Source: Bursaphelenchus xylophilus
Taxonomy: Eukaryota > Nematoda > Chromadorea > Rhabditida > Aphelenchoididae
Direction: 5' to 3'
DNA length: 64,000 bases
NCBI GenBank assembly: GCA_904066235.2
Contig: CAJFCV020000005.1
Span: 3,529,501-3,593,500 of the forward strand
A program made the translations under genes and the position numbers. A model generated the notes under the pieces. That model was not told the DNA's origin and did not search any database. It was given only the letters and a program-made list of their open reading frames with translations. This document shows, piece by piece, positions 37,026-48,718 of the stretch; position 1 is the stretch's first letter; the number at the start of each line of letters is the position of its first letter.

Positions 37026-37751
37026 CGAGATCCTGGGGAAGGCAACCGCACGCCGGGGAAACACTTATGAGACTGGGCTTGGAACCGACGTTTCCTCACT
37101 TTTTGGTTTCCATGCAAATTTAAAAATTTGCATATTCGTTTTGTTGAAGAAATATTTGTTTTTTTTTTGAATAAAAGTGCAAAATTCGAATTTCTGGAAA
37201 AATCGTCATTTGGGAGCAATTTTCATTATAGGGTGAGGTTGGTTGACCGCCCTCCGAGATCTCCGAAAAATCGAAATTCCAACGATTTCAGTCTTTTTCC
37301 AACTGCAAAAATAATGAAAAAGTGGGAAAAACTTACGAAAATATTAGGTTGTCCAACAAATAATGACCGTCATTGAGAGGGACAAAGTTTAAAGTCTCTA
37401 AAAAAGGCGATGATGGAATTTCGAAATATTATACCATTTTGTAGCTGAGATCTCGGGCTTTCGTTTGATCGTTTGCCATATTTGGACCAAATTACAGTAA
37501 TTTAGCCCTAATCCAAAGTTATCGAAACAAGGTCGGTTCGCGCTGTCATCTTTTACGGGCAAAAACAGGATGCGAAAGTTTCAGAAACTACACAAAGTAT
37601 CAACGCTATGTTCGACTAGTGTGTTCGATACTAGGTTAATTTTACCATGTAAAGACGGCTAACTTTACAGCTTAGCCTTGGATACCAAGTATAATATAAT
37701 GGATTTAGGGGTTTTCGGTGGTGCTGATTTTTAAAATTGTATCCTGAAAAT

Positions 37752-38166
37752 CACCAAGAAATGTTGGTTATTTTTGGGGGTTTTGATAGTGTTGACGTTG
37801 AAAAAAGAGAAGGATGTTGCCTACACGTTGAAAATTAAGCAAAAATTCGGCTACTCTTCATTCTGGCGCTTTGGCTAGCCAACCAATTTTTGCTAGCAGT
37901 TTAAAAGTTTCGTTGTCATTCCAGCCCATTGACGCCCATTACACCCTTTTGACTAGTTTTTATAAGACTTCACAGCCATTCTAGTGCCTTGGCTAGCCGA
38001 TTCCAGGTCCCCCAAACTCCCAAATGAAACACTGAGAATAAACTCGAAATCTGCCCCAAGTTGAGGCTAGCCGAATTTTTGCTTAATTTGCAACGTGTTG
38101 GCAACATCCTTTCCTTTTTTCAACGTCAACTCTATCGAAACCCCCGAAAAAATCTAACATTTCTCG
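37752..38166. repeat. inverted repeat between paralogues A and B
   Basis: Sequence at about 37752-37853 (GTTGACGTTGAAAAAAGAG, GGATGTTGCC, TTAAGCAAAAATTCGGCTA) recurs inverted at about 38064-38166. The spacer of roughly 210 bp contains several GGCTAGCC-like bits. It may be a small foldback element; no clean target duplication was found. Confidence 0.7.
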
Positions 38167-38496
38167 ATCATTTTCAACCGAAAACCCCTGGTTTTCGGGG
38201 TAAAAGAGCCCTTTTTTAAAAGGTTGTAGCGACCTCAGTTTGCACTTAAAAATCTTGTTATTTCGTAGGCAAAAAATAATGTCGCTTAAAAATACATATT
38301 CCAAAAACGAACTCTCTGCGCCGCCTCCGCCGAAAGTTATAGCCTCCTTCTTTCCTTCACGTTTCTTGAAAGACCCTGTACTGTAACATAAATACATATC
38401 GGTCGATAAAAATCGACTATAACTCGTCTCCCATAACCATTCTACCAGAAGCAACAGTGGATTTTAGTCAAGTTTTATTTTCCAATATTTACTTAA

Positions 38497-39744
38497 TCAA
38501 AGTTTAAAATAAAAAATTTGGCCAAAGACAAGAGCCATAAGAATCCATCCACAAATTGAGGAATTGGTGGCGCAATTCTTGGTTGCGGTCGTATCGGTCG
38601 TATCGGCTCTAAAAAATGTAAAAGTGTGAAGTTTTAAACGTAAATTGAACTAAATCTCAAAGTTTTTGGCTTAGACTACGGCTATAAAGAGATGCCTCGA
38701 TGGCGAGCTAAAAGCACCTGGCAAGATGTTCGCGCGCAGCTTGGAAAAATTATTTTTTTTTTTTTTGGAATTTGGCAGAAAGGCAACCGGTGAATTTACT
38801 AAAAACGAACTTACCCTTTGTGATTCATAAACTCGACATAAGTATTGTCCAAAAATTCGGGAGAGAGTTGAGCTGGTCTGGTACAACTGGAAGACTCGAA
38901 CATAACAATCAAGTACTTCTAAAACTAAGGGTTATATATTCTTCATACACTCACCAAAGACAGCAAGAATCGGTTCGAGGAAGTGAGGTTGTACTCCGCT
39001 GGCTGACACGGCGATGGATCCCATTTTTTGCCTTCCCAATCCAACTGCTTACACTCATCTGATCCGTTCTTTCGGAACACCAACTTCTTATCAAATACAC
39101 CCACCATACTTTGGCAATCAAAGTTGTCTGTCGTCTCCTGTTTGTATGAGGTTACGACTTCTCCAGTAGGCGAGTATAATTTATTCTCTGGGCGGGTTTC
39201 CGCGTTACATCCTATTTTTGCCATGCTTGAACCAAGGAGTTCGAAGAATGAATACTGTTTGGGTTCACAATTTTTTTCGACAAATGTTTTGTTAAATATG
39301 GGACAAACCCTGAAATCAGCGTTTTAAAATAAATTCGGAGTAAAATTCTCTAAGAATATGGGGACGGACTATGCGGAAGTAAGTATGTCTCCACGCACGA
39401 CTTACCTGAAATCTGTTCTTAATCCGGAGACTCCAACCTTGACTTCCTCTCCAACCTGGTTCAAAAAGACTCGGTAGCTTTGGAAACCTTCCTCGTCTTT
39501 ATCGACCAAATCCAACGGCTTGCGGCTAAAAAAATTTATAAATTTAGTGCGACACGTAAACTTACGTAACATTCTTCCAAACCGAGTTGTACCGGTACTC
39601 CACGATGACTCTGGTCGGAGCGAAATCATGAGTGATGATTTCGAAGCCATTTGGTTTCGTTCCCTGGAAGGTATCCTCGAGCTTGATACACTGCAAGAAT
39701 CCAATAATCTCCGTGTAGAATCCCACTTCCAACGGTGCAACCAT
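38497..39744 (-). CDS. ectodomain-only paralogue with hydrophobic C-tail (paralogue B)
   Basis: Five exons stay in phase: 39744-39566, 39525-39406, 39309-38955, 38918-38815 and 38608-38497 (289 residues). The first four exons are nearly identical to those of paralogue A (same Cys positions, KIGCNAE, SSCTRPAQLS, FLDNTYVE). In place of the membrane-helix and kinase exons, the last exon encodes a Thr-rich linker (ADTTDTTATKNCATNSS) and a hydrophobic end CGWILMALVFGQIFYF with only a Lys and Leu after it. That pattern is typical of a GPI-attachment signal, although a short tail-anchor is also possible. No kinase exons follow on this strand before 37025. A signal-peptide exon was not identified. 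The product would be a surface or shed ectodomain without a cytoplasmic signalling part. Confidence 0.75.
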
Positions 39745-40136
39745 CGAGATCCTGGGGAAGGCAACCGCACGCCGGGGAAACACTTATGAGACTGGGCTTG
39801 GAACCGACGTTTCATCGCTTTTTGGTTTCCATGCAAATTTAAAAATTTGCATATTCGTTTTGTTGAAGAAATATTTATTTTTTTTTGAATAAAAGTGCAA
39901 AGTTCGAATTTTTGGAAAAGTCGTTATTTGGGAGCAATTTTCACTCTAGGGTGAGGTTGGTTGACCGCCTTCCGAGATCTCCGAAAAATCGAAATTCCAA
40001 CGACTTCAGTCTTTTTTCAACTGCAAAAATAATGAAAAAAAATGGGAAAAACACGAAAATACACCATGAATGACACAATAACCACAAAAAGTCTCGAAAA
40101 TACGAAGAGAGGGTTTTTTCCGTCCTCGAAATTTAA

Positions 40137-40585
40137 CAGGGGAAGTACCCCAAGTGCGACGCTCAGATTTTGATGAAACTTGGCACAAATTTAGAACGAT
40201 TTTTTCTAAAAAATATGCGAGAATCCTAGCTCGCGCTTTGCAGAAACAACCGAGATTTTTAGATAGAAAGTGGGTGAAAATTTGACACTTTTTGCCGAAT
40301 TTCGGCACGAAAAGTTTCGTGCCTATTTCTACCATAGAGGGTAATGTTTCCACAAAAAATCAATTTTTTCCGCACGAAACTGCCAAAGTTATGGTCAAAA
40401 AGCGGTTTTCCCTCTGACCGCTCTCCACGTTTAGCGTGCTCTCTCGGCGGCAAAGATGGTTCAATATCTCGGTGGCGCCTGAAAAGCGCGAGCTAAAACT
40501 TTCAGGAATTGTTATTTAGTTCATGCCAGATGTCTGTTCAAAATTTAAAGAAAATCGGTGCGTCGCACTTGGGGTACTTCCCTTG
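40137..40585. mobile_element. 449 bp TIR element, TAA duplication
   Basis: It begins CAGGGGAAGTACCCCAAGTG and ends CACTTGGGGTACTTCCCTTG, flanked by TAA. Interior phrases (GATGAAACTTGGCACAAATT, GCAGAAACAACCGAG, GCGCGAGCTAAAACTTTCAG) match the element at 19421-19869. It is non-coding. Confidence 0.85.
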
Positions 40586-41867
40586 TAAGTACTGACCTTT
40601 CACATTGCCATCCCAAACCTTGGAACCCCAGATCGATGAAAGAAAATTGTTGCAATGATCAGCTTTCGTCCTCGATCGCCCGACTCGGTGCTAGGTGGGC
40701 CAAAATGTCCTGACATGTGCCTTGTTTGAATGAGAGCAGCTTGGAATTGTCTCAAGAAAGGATTTTTTACCAAGAGCAGATTCCTCGATTCGAGTTGCTT
40801 TCCAGATTGTCCGTTTTCTTTTCCGATAACCCACCAAATTTTGGAAATTCGTGAAGATTGTTGCCTCATGGATAATGTAAGTCGATTTATCCTTTTTTTG
40901 GCGAAAACAGATCGAAAGTGGACAGTAAACTTATACTCCGCGACTAAAGTTTGGAACAGGCTAGATTTTCTTTGCGGCTTGAGATCGCAGTTTCATTTCT
41001 TTTCTATTAGAATTGGAATGTATTAAAGCCCCAGAACGGATGCATAGCCGAAGAAATCAGAAAGCTCGTATGAGCAAAACACAAAATTTAAAAAAATAGG
41101 TGGGACAAAAGTTTGGAACAGGGTTAGGAATGCGACCATAAATTTCGGAGTATAGTCAGAAACTCATAGGCTTTGGTATTTTTAGATGCTGCGAGGAGTC
41201 AAACATTTTACCCTTCGGATGGCAACAATCCAATTAATAGCGCTAGAATCATGTCCTGAGTATAAAAAAGTGAAAATAACACATCATAATCCACATAAAA
41301 GCAACAAAATAGTCTTGAACATTATCAAGAAAAAATTTCTTGCGAGAAAAAATGTATTTTTCTCCTGAAACGGAATGCCAAGATCAAGGGAATCAGGGAA
41401 AATTCGCCGGCATTTGAAGATTTTTTTCGATATTCCGGCCCTTCTTTCTCGGCGGTTTCTGCAAAGCGCGAGCTACAATGCTCGCAATCGAATAAGAAAA
41501 TTCCAATCTCCATCTATGCCAATTTTTATCAAAATCTGAGCGTCGCACTTCAAGTACTTTCCTTGTTAGGTTAGGATACAACATGGCATTTATTTCAAAT
41601 TTTTGCGATTTGGCGGAGACTCGGCGACGATTTTTCTTCGACCTCGGAGAGTCAAAATCGGCTGAAACCAAAACGCATGGTATCATGGTGGTATGGCGCC
41701 TAAATACGACTTATTACGTCTCCGGCCGAGTGTAATTTTCTCCACAGACTGAAACTCTACGAATTGCGCACAAACTTTGGAACTAAAGTTATGTAAGAAA
41801 GGCTTCTGTCTCACCCCGTTTTTAATTTTATGCAAATTTCAGAAATTTGAAATAAAATTTCGAAAAA
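40586..41867. other. divergent intergenic region between paralogues B and C
   Basis: No supported gene. The interval separates the minus-strand paralogue B from the plus-strand paralogue C and should hold their promoters and any missing signal-peptide exons. A solo end of the CAAGGGAAGTAC family lies at about 41395-41572 (ending AAGTACTTTCCTTG then TTA). Confidence 0.5.
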
Positions 41868-42959
41868 TTACGCTTTTGAGATTTTTTAAAAATTTTTATG
41901 CAAATTTTCAAAATTTGAATAATTTTTGGGATGATCTTATCGGCCGGCGAGAAACAGATCAGTTCTCGTCAGTGTCAACCCCCCGTGCGGTTTCTGCTGA
42001 AGCCATGCTGCCAAGTGACGTGGCATTTTACACGCAGATAATCCAGTTCCTGGACTGCATCAAGCTGGGAGAGAAATTTACGGGACAGGCACCAAATGGA
42101 TACCACATCATCACGCACGGAAAGAATGGATTTGGCGATGACGTCCAATTTGTGTACGATTCGTTTACGAAGAAGATCAGGTAGGGTGATAGGGTTTGAC
42201 CATTTTTTGGGATTGGAAAACTTTTAATTTAAAAAACTCCTTTTAGTGAGAACGAACTGGATTTGTATGACACGCAGACTGGCTTGACCGACTACCGCGT
42301 GCTAATGGGAGTGGCGGATGAGGAAATTGTCAGCGTGGCGACTGGAGATCTAAGGGGAACAATGTAAGAAACATTTTGACGTAATTTTCTTATTTTTCAG
42401 GACCTGTTTCGTTGTCGAGAGGAAGTATGAGGAATCATTGTGTGCCGCGCGCGCAGTTTCTTTCGTAGAATTGTTGGGCAAGAACATAGTGAAAATTGGG
42501 TGTGCTCCAGGCATGCACCGAATCCCGAACTTTGTCTATGATATGAATGGAAATTTGTCGGAAAAATACGAGCAGAAAACCACCGACCAATTTAACTGCA
42601 ACAGCACGCTGGGTGTATTTGGAGACCACATTGTATTCAAAAATGGAAGTTGTAAGCAACTGAACTGGGCCGATTCGCAACACAGGTGGAACGCAGAGGA
42701 ATGTGATGACAAGAAGTACACCTTGAATTCAAAGAACTTTCAGCTCTTTTCAATGGCAAGTTTGCAATTTTCCGAGAGGCTATTTTTCCTTCATGCCCAA
42801 TATAATTTCGATTATTTTCAGCGCTATCTGACGATCAAGTTCGCGACCGGCCAGTGTGCAGAGCCAACGGAACTGTCGACAGAAGCTATGGACAACACGT
42901 ACATCAAGTCCCTTTTCCTCTCCCCGGAAGAAGAAGAAGCGTTGAACACGACCCCAGAA

Positions 42960-43607
42960 GACCGCCTACCGGAAGTTCGAAAAACCCCAAGTTCGACAAC
43001 CAAAAGTTCGAATGCCGCAAGTTCGAATGCCGCAAGTTCGAATACTAGAAGTTCGAAAAACCTCAAATTAGAAAAACCAAAAGATCGAAAACCGGAAGTT
43101 CGAAATATGAAAATATAAAAAATGCAGAATGAAAAAAAAGAATTAAAACAGAAAAATAGATTTTGTTTATAAAATAGGATAATTTTAACTTAAAGTCTTT
43201 GCGATCTCATTCAAAAAAGACGGAACATCGAACTCGGAAAAACGGGTTAACAAATTACCAAATATGAAGGAAGCAATATCCACCACACAAAGCCACGAAT
43301 CCCGAGAACGACACAGTTGGATTGGCTCCGTGACGAATCTTGATCAGCTCGACACCACCAACCTCCATCGTAGAGAATGAATGAATGATTGAAGAGGAAG
43401 TGTATTTTGCAAAATAATTATATGCAAATTATAATTTAAATATTAATTAACTTTTTTTCATTTTCGAACTTTAGTCATTCGAACTTTAGGTTATTCAAAG
43501 TTACGGTCATTCGAACATTAGGTAGTTCGAACTGGAGGTCGTTCGAACTTTAGTCATTCGAACTTTAGGCATTCGAACTTGCGGATTCGAACTTGCGGTA
43601 TGTCTCC
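42960..43607. mobile_element. Foldback-like element in a coding exon, 9 bp duplication
   Basis: The 9-base ACCCCAGAA occurs on both sides (42951-42959 and 43608-43616) but only once at the matching place in paralogue D (50478 region). The arms are made of short tandem units containing AAGTTCGAA, in opposite orientation left and right, which is the structure of Foldback elements; 9 bp duplications fit Foldback and Mutator-like elements. Imperfect outer ends share ACCG-AAGTTCGA. There is no transposase. Confidence 0.9.
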
Positions 43608-43986
43608 ACCCCAGAACCAGAACCGGAGCCACAGACTGAGGCGACTCCATCGAACGCTGGGTAGTATGTTTTAGGGGCAGGTCTCTTCCTCGTTCTCTCG
43701 CTTTCAATTGCTGCTGCCGTCGTTTTGATCAGGAAGAGGGCGAAGAAGTAAGTCTTAGGGGTCGAAAAGAGACTTTTTTCTAGGTCTGTTTTGGATCGTA
43801 ATCCCCTCACTCATGTCCGCTACGATTTTGGCCTGCCGACACAAGTGCCGGCGCTGCAACAAAAGAATGACCGTTTCAAAGAGGTAAAATTGGACAATGG
43901 TTACGTCGTCCCCATTCCGGTGAGTTTTGCTTGCATTTTGTTGAATTAGGATAAAAAGTGGTCGGATTAGATAGAGCACGGCTAGG

Positions 43987-44399
43987 TAGGGTTCGGAAAA
44001 TTGGGGTATATTCACCATGCGGGTATATACCCGAAATCTCGGGTATTTATAAAATTACCCTAAATTAGTCCAATATAGTACCAATATGAAGTCGTTAATG
44101 AATCAGTGGCAACTTATTCATTAACCTAATCATGTTTGGAGTGATATTCTTTATTTTCCCAACTACAACAAACAAAACTAGTACTTTAACAATGAAAAAA
44201 GCTTAGCAATCCCATATGGCAAAAAACAAATTATGACAAAATGTCAACATTTATTGATTTTTTATGACAAAACTCGACTTTTTTTAAATACATTTTTTGA
44301 ATGCAAAAGTACTTTGAATATACCCATAAATACCCGAAAATATCCGGCCTCTCGGGTATTTGGGTATATACCCCGGGTATACACCCCGTCCGAACCCTA
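43987..44399. mobile_element. 413 bp hAT-type MITE in kinase-gene intron
   Basis: TIRs are TAGGGTTCGG and CCGAACCCTA with the 8-base duplication CGGCTAGG on both sides. Internal arms contain repeats of GGGTATATACCC. The equivalent place in unit 2 (about 50846-50875) keeps the duplication and about 22 bases of the left end only, so the element was present before the duplication and was later lost there by deletion. Confidence 0.92.
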
Positions 44400-44646
44400 C
44401 GGCTAGGCAATGACCTGGCTGAGATAAGCTATCTGTCCGGTGACCGGACTGGCAATTCGCCAAAAAAAAGACGCGAGAAAACGTTTCGTCGGGGAAGGAA
44501 TGGGGAATTTTTGGGACCAGAGAGTACTTTTTTTTTCTTTTCTCTGACTTCTCTGTGAAATCAAGACGAAGTGTAAAAAACCGATAGCGAAGAGTCTATT
44601 CCGCTCACCGGACTCCTCAGTTTGACGTGCTACGCACTGAATAGTG

Positions 44647-45393
44647 ACACTTCCGGAACCGGGGAAAAATCAAAGATAAGGCTTAGACCTATCATCTGAA
44701 CCATCTGACTGTTATTAACTTCGGATTTTTTTATTGTTTTTCTGATTGCTACTTTTTTATGTAGTAGTGCTAAAAAGTAATTTTTTAAAATTTTTCTAAA
44801 AATACGCGATAGCTCGCGAAGTCGTGACCGAGATCAAGGAGGTTGCCTGAAATTACCCGAAATGGTCTCAATGCTTGGTCAAAACGCTTTTCAGGTCGTC
44901 AAAAGCTTTTTTTGAACTACTAGTAACATTATTTTCAGAGGATCTTGGATATTAATCGTGACTTAGGCCAAGGTCGTGACCTTGTTAACGACCTGACCTA
45001 AAGGAACTGTCTTGACCGCCATAGTCTAAAATACTCTAAAAATAATTTTACTAGTTTTTCAAAGAAAAGCTTGGTGACCACCTGGCCTAAATAAAGTGCC
45101 TTGACCATCATAGTCAAGCATTGAGACCATTTTCGGGTAATTTCAGGCAACCTCCTTGAGCTCGGTCACGGCCTAGGTCGCGAGCTAATAAAGTGCAGTT
45201 TTAATCAGCAACCTCTAAAACCCCTAAATCCAATATTTTTAGATAAATGTCAAAAAAATTTATTTTTAACACTAATACATAAAAAAGTAGCAATCTGAAA
45301 AACAATAAAAAAATTCCGAAGTTAATAACGGTCAATCCATTCAGATGGTTCAGTTGATAGGTGCCTTTGATTTTTCCCCGGTTCCGGAAGTGT
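44647..45393. repeat. long intronic inverted repeat, unit 1
   Basis: ACACTTCCGGAACCGGGGAA at the left is mirrored by TTCCCCGGTTCCGGAAGTGT at the right. Further inward, GTCGTGACCGAGATCAAGG and its complement also pair. The repeat lies just before the first kinase exon in the intron of paralogue C. It is probably an old TIR element; no clear target duplication. Confidence 0.8.
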
Positions 45394-46652
45394 CCAAATT
45401 CCGGAAATGTCTTGACGCGGCGCTGGCGACAAAAGTTCAAGATGCACTGTGCGAAAGCGAATAGTTTCCAGTAATAGTTTGGCCCCTTATTGTTCATAAT
45501 CGAAGCTTTTCCAAATCGTTGGCCGATTTTTGGTGCAATAATCCATGAACTTTCAGAAAACGTTCTGTAAGGAGTATGGGGATGTGGAGTTGGTTTCTAA
45601 AAGCCAATTCGGCTTGATTTGCAAATACCAGTGGAAAGGGCCCATCCATGTCAAGTTTGAAGTGAAGCTGTCCGGCTACAACCAGCCAATACTCAACGAG
45701 GTGGCCATTTGCGAGCTGTGTACCAACTCCGACAACAAGCTGTAAGTGCCGGGAAATGGGGGGAGATTTTTGGTTTCAGTGCGCGCTTCCTCGACTACAA
45801 GGGAGCTTATGGATTCTATGAGGAAGGAGCTTATGCCCTCCACTTGTCAGCAGGCGTGCATACACTCAGAGATCTCCGCAACGGAGCGGTAATGAAGGAT
45901 GTGGAGATGGCCAAGGTTGCATATTCTGCGTTGGACTGTGTTGACGCGCTTGAAGCCTTTGGGATTTGTCATCGTGACATCACTGAGGACGCATTCCGTC
46001 CACAGAAGAGTATTGTAAGTCTGAGTTTTCGAATATAATTATGATCCTTGCAGTTTGTCCTCACCGAGTTGGGCTGGGCTGTCCGCCTCGGCTCAAAGCG
46101 CGATCCCTACTACCCGCATCCCGAATTGGCCTCCACTTTTATAAAAGAGAAGGAAACGTTGCCGGCTGATGATGCGGAGAATGTGATCTTCATGCTCTTG
46201 AATATGATGACGGATAGACTTCCGTGGGCCGATACGAAGGGCATTAAGTCCATTACCAAGAAGAAGAAAAAATTTTTTGAGGAAGGCATGGATGGAACTT
46301 CGCTTAAGAACAACAAAACGGCTGGAATCCTCTGCAAACTGAGGGCAATGATCGTAAAAACCCCGAGAAATGTTGAATTAGCTGTGGAGTTGAAGGCCGA
46401 GCTTATTAATGTAAGTGGAAATTGTACATGTAACAAAGATTTTTTTAGCTTTCCAAACCCGATGATCCCACTCTTCCGGTTGAGTGGCCTGGCTCCAACG
46501 ACAAACCAACAACTAAAAGTTTCCTGTGAATAAACCGAAGGCTCCTGCTGCCCAAAACCCTGTAGTAAATAAAATAAACGTTTTTCTCTATGACGTCCCC
46601 ACATTCTTTAGTTTCGTACAAAGGTAGCATGCTATAGCACCGATTCATATTA

Positions 46653-48086
46653 GGGTGTCCCATAAGTCTTGTGTATCTTTTGGGTTTGAGAATTAAAGTC
46701 TCATTGAGAAGGCCTAAATGAATGTCCCCTTAATTTTTGGTACTGTTGAAACCGCCATCTCATACGCTTGTAAGCAGCATAGAAATTTTAACTAACGACA
46801 TGCCCTCCGGGCAAATAATTGACATTCTTTATTAGGAACAAAAGGTTCGCTTCTAGATCAAAGTAAATACGGAATTACTCCGATAAAGTCCGAATAAGGC
46901 CGCGAGATAGCAATGAATATTTATCCAAGCCCAAATATCCGAACAATAGTATCAGTACATACAAGATCAATAACAACAGAGGTGGACAGGTATGTTCTGA
47001 CAACTGTCCCCTCTGATACAATCAAGACCAAAGTATCTACTCAAGTGTAAAACCAACGACTGTGTCGTCTTCTAATCCTCCAATAAAACTGATTCTCTTT
47101 CCTCATCTGTCTTCCGAGTGACCCATTGATGCACAATGCCAAAGGTTGCCTGATTCTTCGTTGCGGGACTAAAGTGCGGAGTGGATGTTCGGTTCGGGGA
47201 GCTGAACTGGGATCGGGAGCGGGTCAACTGGTCCAAGGGAAGGTCACTTGTTGTCTCCAAGGTTGGTTTCGGGCTGGTCAAGGGTTAGATGAGTTGCTCC
47301 GTGGTGGTCTTTGGCGCCTGGTCCTTCTCTTTAAAATCATCCATTTCTGAGAAGGGCTAGGAAAACAATTCCGTTCTTTGATAAGTGAGGCTGCACCCTT
47401 GCAACTGCATTTTTTAGTACATCTACTAACTATCTTGCTTCTAAATGAACAGTTTTCCCCACTGAATTAATTTCTATAACGCTGTCCTGCGGGTTTCTTG
47501 GATCAGCGCCATGGTGAATATCATGATGTGCATACTTTTGCGTATAACATTTTTTGTGGGTGGTTTCTCGGGTCGTGCCGATACCAGACTGGTAATAACA
47601 TAACATTCATGCGTTCTAACTATGGATCCATTGGCTACCTTGTCCTGAATTACCACTAACCCAAGAAAATTCGAAAAAAGTGGTGCATTTACTCAACACC
47701 AAAAAAGTTGGCTTGGATACAAAAATAACATTGTCGTGCAACAGTTTTCATGTTATTTACACCACCATCAAGGAACCCCCGCTGATTAAAATAACATCTA
47801 GGGCTCCTGTTCATCCTATTTTCATAACTAATAGGCGTATACATCTGATTTTCCAAAGTATATACCCGCTCTAACATCAGCAAGCAAAATTTTTTTGATG
47901 TCTAGTACAATATTGGGGTAGTGCGGGTAGCAGGTAGATTTTCTGCAGCCTAGTTACATACGGTTTAAAAGCGCAACTTCTGATCTCCAAAACCGTATAT
48001 CCAACACATCTCGTAATGCGTCACAAAGCTCACAGGAACTCGCACAAGTGAACGACCCCAAAATACACAAGACTTAGGGGACCCCC
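46653..48086. mobile_element. mariner-like TIR element, unit 1 (longer copy)
   Basis: Ends GGGTGTCCCATAAGTCTTGT and ACAAGACTTAGGGGACCCCC are inverted repeats flanked by TA. The 1.43 kb size fits a full mariner-like element, but no intact transposase frame is open; only short broken frames occur (for example 47072-47281 minus). The copy in unit 2 lacks the internal segment equal to about 46825-47333. Confidence 0.75.
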
Positions 48087-48417
48087 TAATAACAACACGA
48101 CCTCGTTTTGGGCTAACCGATTTCTGACCAACTTACATAGCCCGTCAGGAGATTTCACGAAATATTCAAGCAATTTCCAAATAAAATTCAATTCCGTTTT
48201 GTTTTATGAATCCAGAAACAACGTACGAAGATATCTCAACCAAACACAATCCAATAAGTTAGGACTACTGTACAAGATGGATAACACATTATGAATCGAA
48301 CAAACAATGATTAGCAAAACGGCTAAGAAGAAAAATAATTGCGGAGAGATGTAAGGGACAGGAATATTGTAAGGAGGGTAATGCAGGGAGGGTGCGATCC
48401 AGAGCCCTTGACACCAT

Positions 48418-48718
48418 TTACTTGTTGGCGTAGTTCACACGGAGCGTGCGGCCTTGGAAGTCAGTCGAGTTCAACGTGTTGACGGCGTTTTCGGCGGATT
48501 GTTGATCGGCATACTCGCAGAATCCGAATCCCTTGGGGCGGTTGGTCATTCTGTCGTAAACCAGGCTAAAAAATTAAATTATATTACGGTTTAACCATGG
48601 ACGTGATACCTAAATGTGAAAAATAGAGAGAATTCTTACCGAACGTTGGTGACTGGACCAGCAGAGCTAAAGAATTGACCAATCTCGGCCTCAGTGGCAT
48701 TGTATGGGATGTTTCCAA
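48418..48718 (-). pseudogene. RRM gene copy lacking its first exon
   Basis: Two exons, 48718-48640 and 48565-48418, are nearly identical to exons 2 and 3 of the intact gene at 54477-55843 and end in the same stop. The first exon with the start codon is absent, because the duplication breakpoint (about 49053) lies inside intron 1. A further 24-base fragment of exon 2 is found near 49054-49077. Without a new start the copy should be inactive. Confidence 0.85.

Larger units (their letters stand above)
42005..46529 (+). pseudogene. receptor-like CK1-family pseudokinase, disrupted copy (paralogue C)
   Basis: Exons matching paralogue D are at 42005-42180, 42247-42363, 42401-42755, 42822 onward, 45557-45741, 45780-46014, 46054-46410 and 46449-46529. 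The ectodomain is intact (IIQFLDCIKL, KIGCAPG, GSCKQLNW, GQCAEP). Within the exon that should encode the membrane helix, a 648 bp Foldback-like element (42960-43607) is inserted and adds a Ser/Asn-rich tail ending at a stop at 43116-43118. Past the element, a TGG codon of the membrane helix start is TAG (AGWY in paralogue D, stop here). Kinase exons downstream are still open and almost identical to paralogue D. The gene may therefore give a truncated 314-residue ectodomain or nothing. I call it a pseudogene for the full-length receptor. Confidence 0.82.

Noticed and set aside
36689..37219. 176-codon minus-strand open frame
   Set aside because: It runs through an intron and overlaps exons 1-2 of paralogue A in the wrong frame, apart from its end, which is exon 2 in the right frame.
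43508..43810. Coding frames in the minus strand of the Foldback-like region
   Set aside because: They translate the TTCGAACTT repeat units and the antisense of the receptor exon.
46048..46604. 164-codon minus-strand open frame (and its twin at 52683-53177)
   Set aside because: It is the antisense shadow of a kinase exon whose sense frame has CK1 motifs and correct splice junctions.
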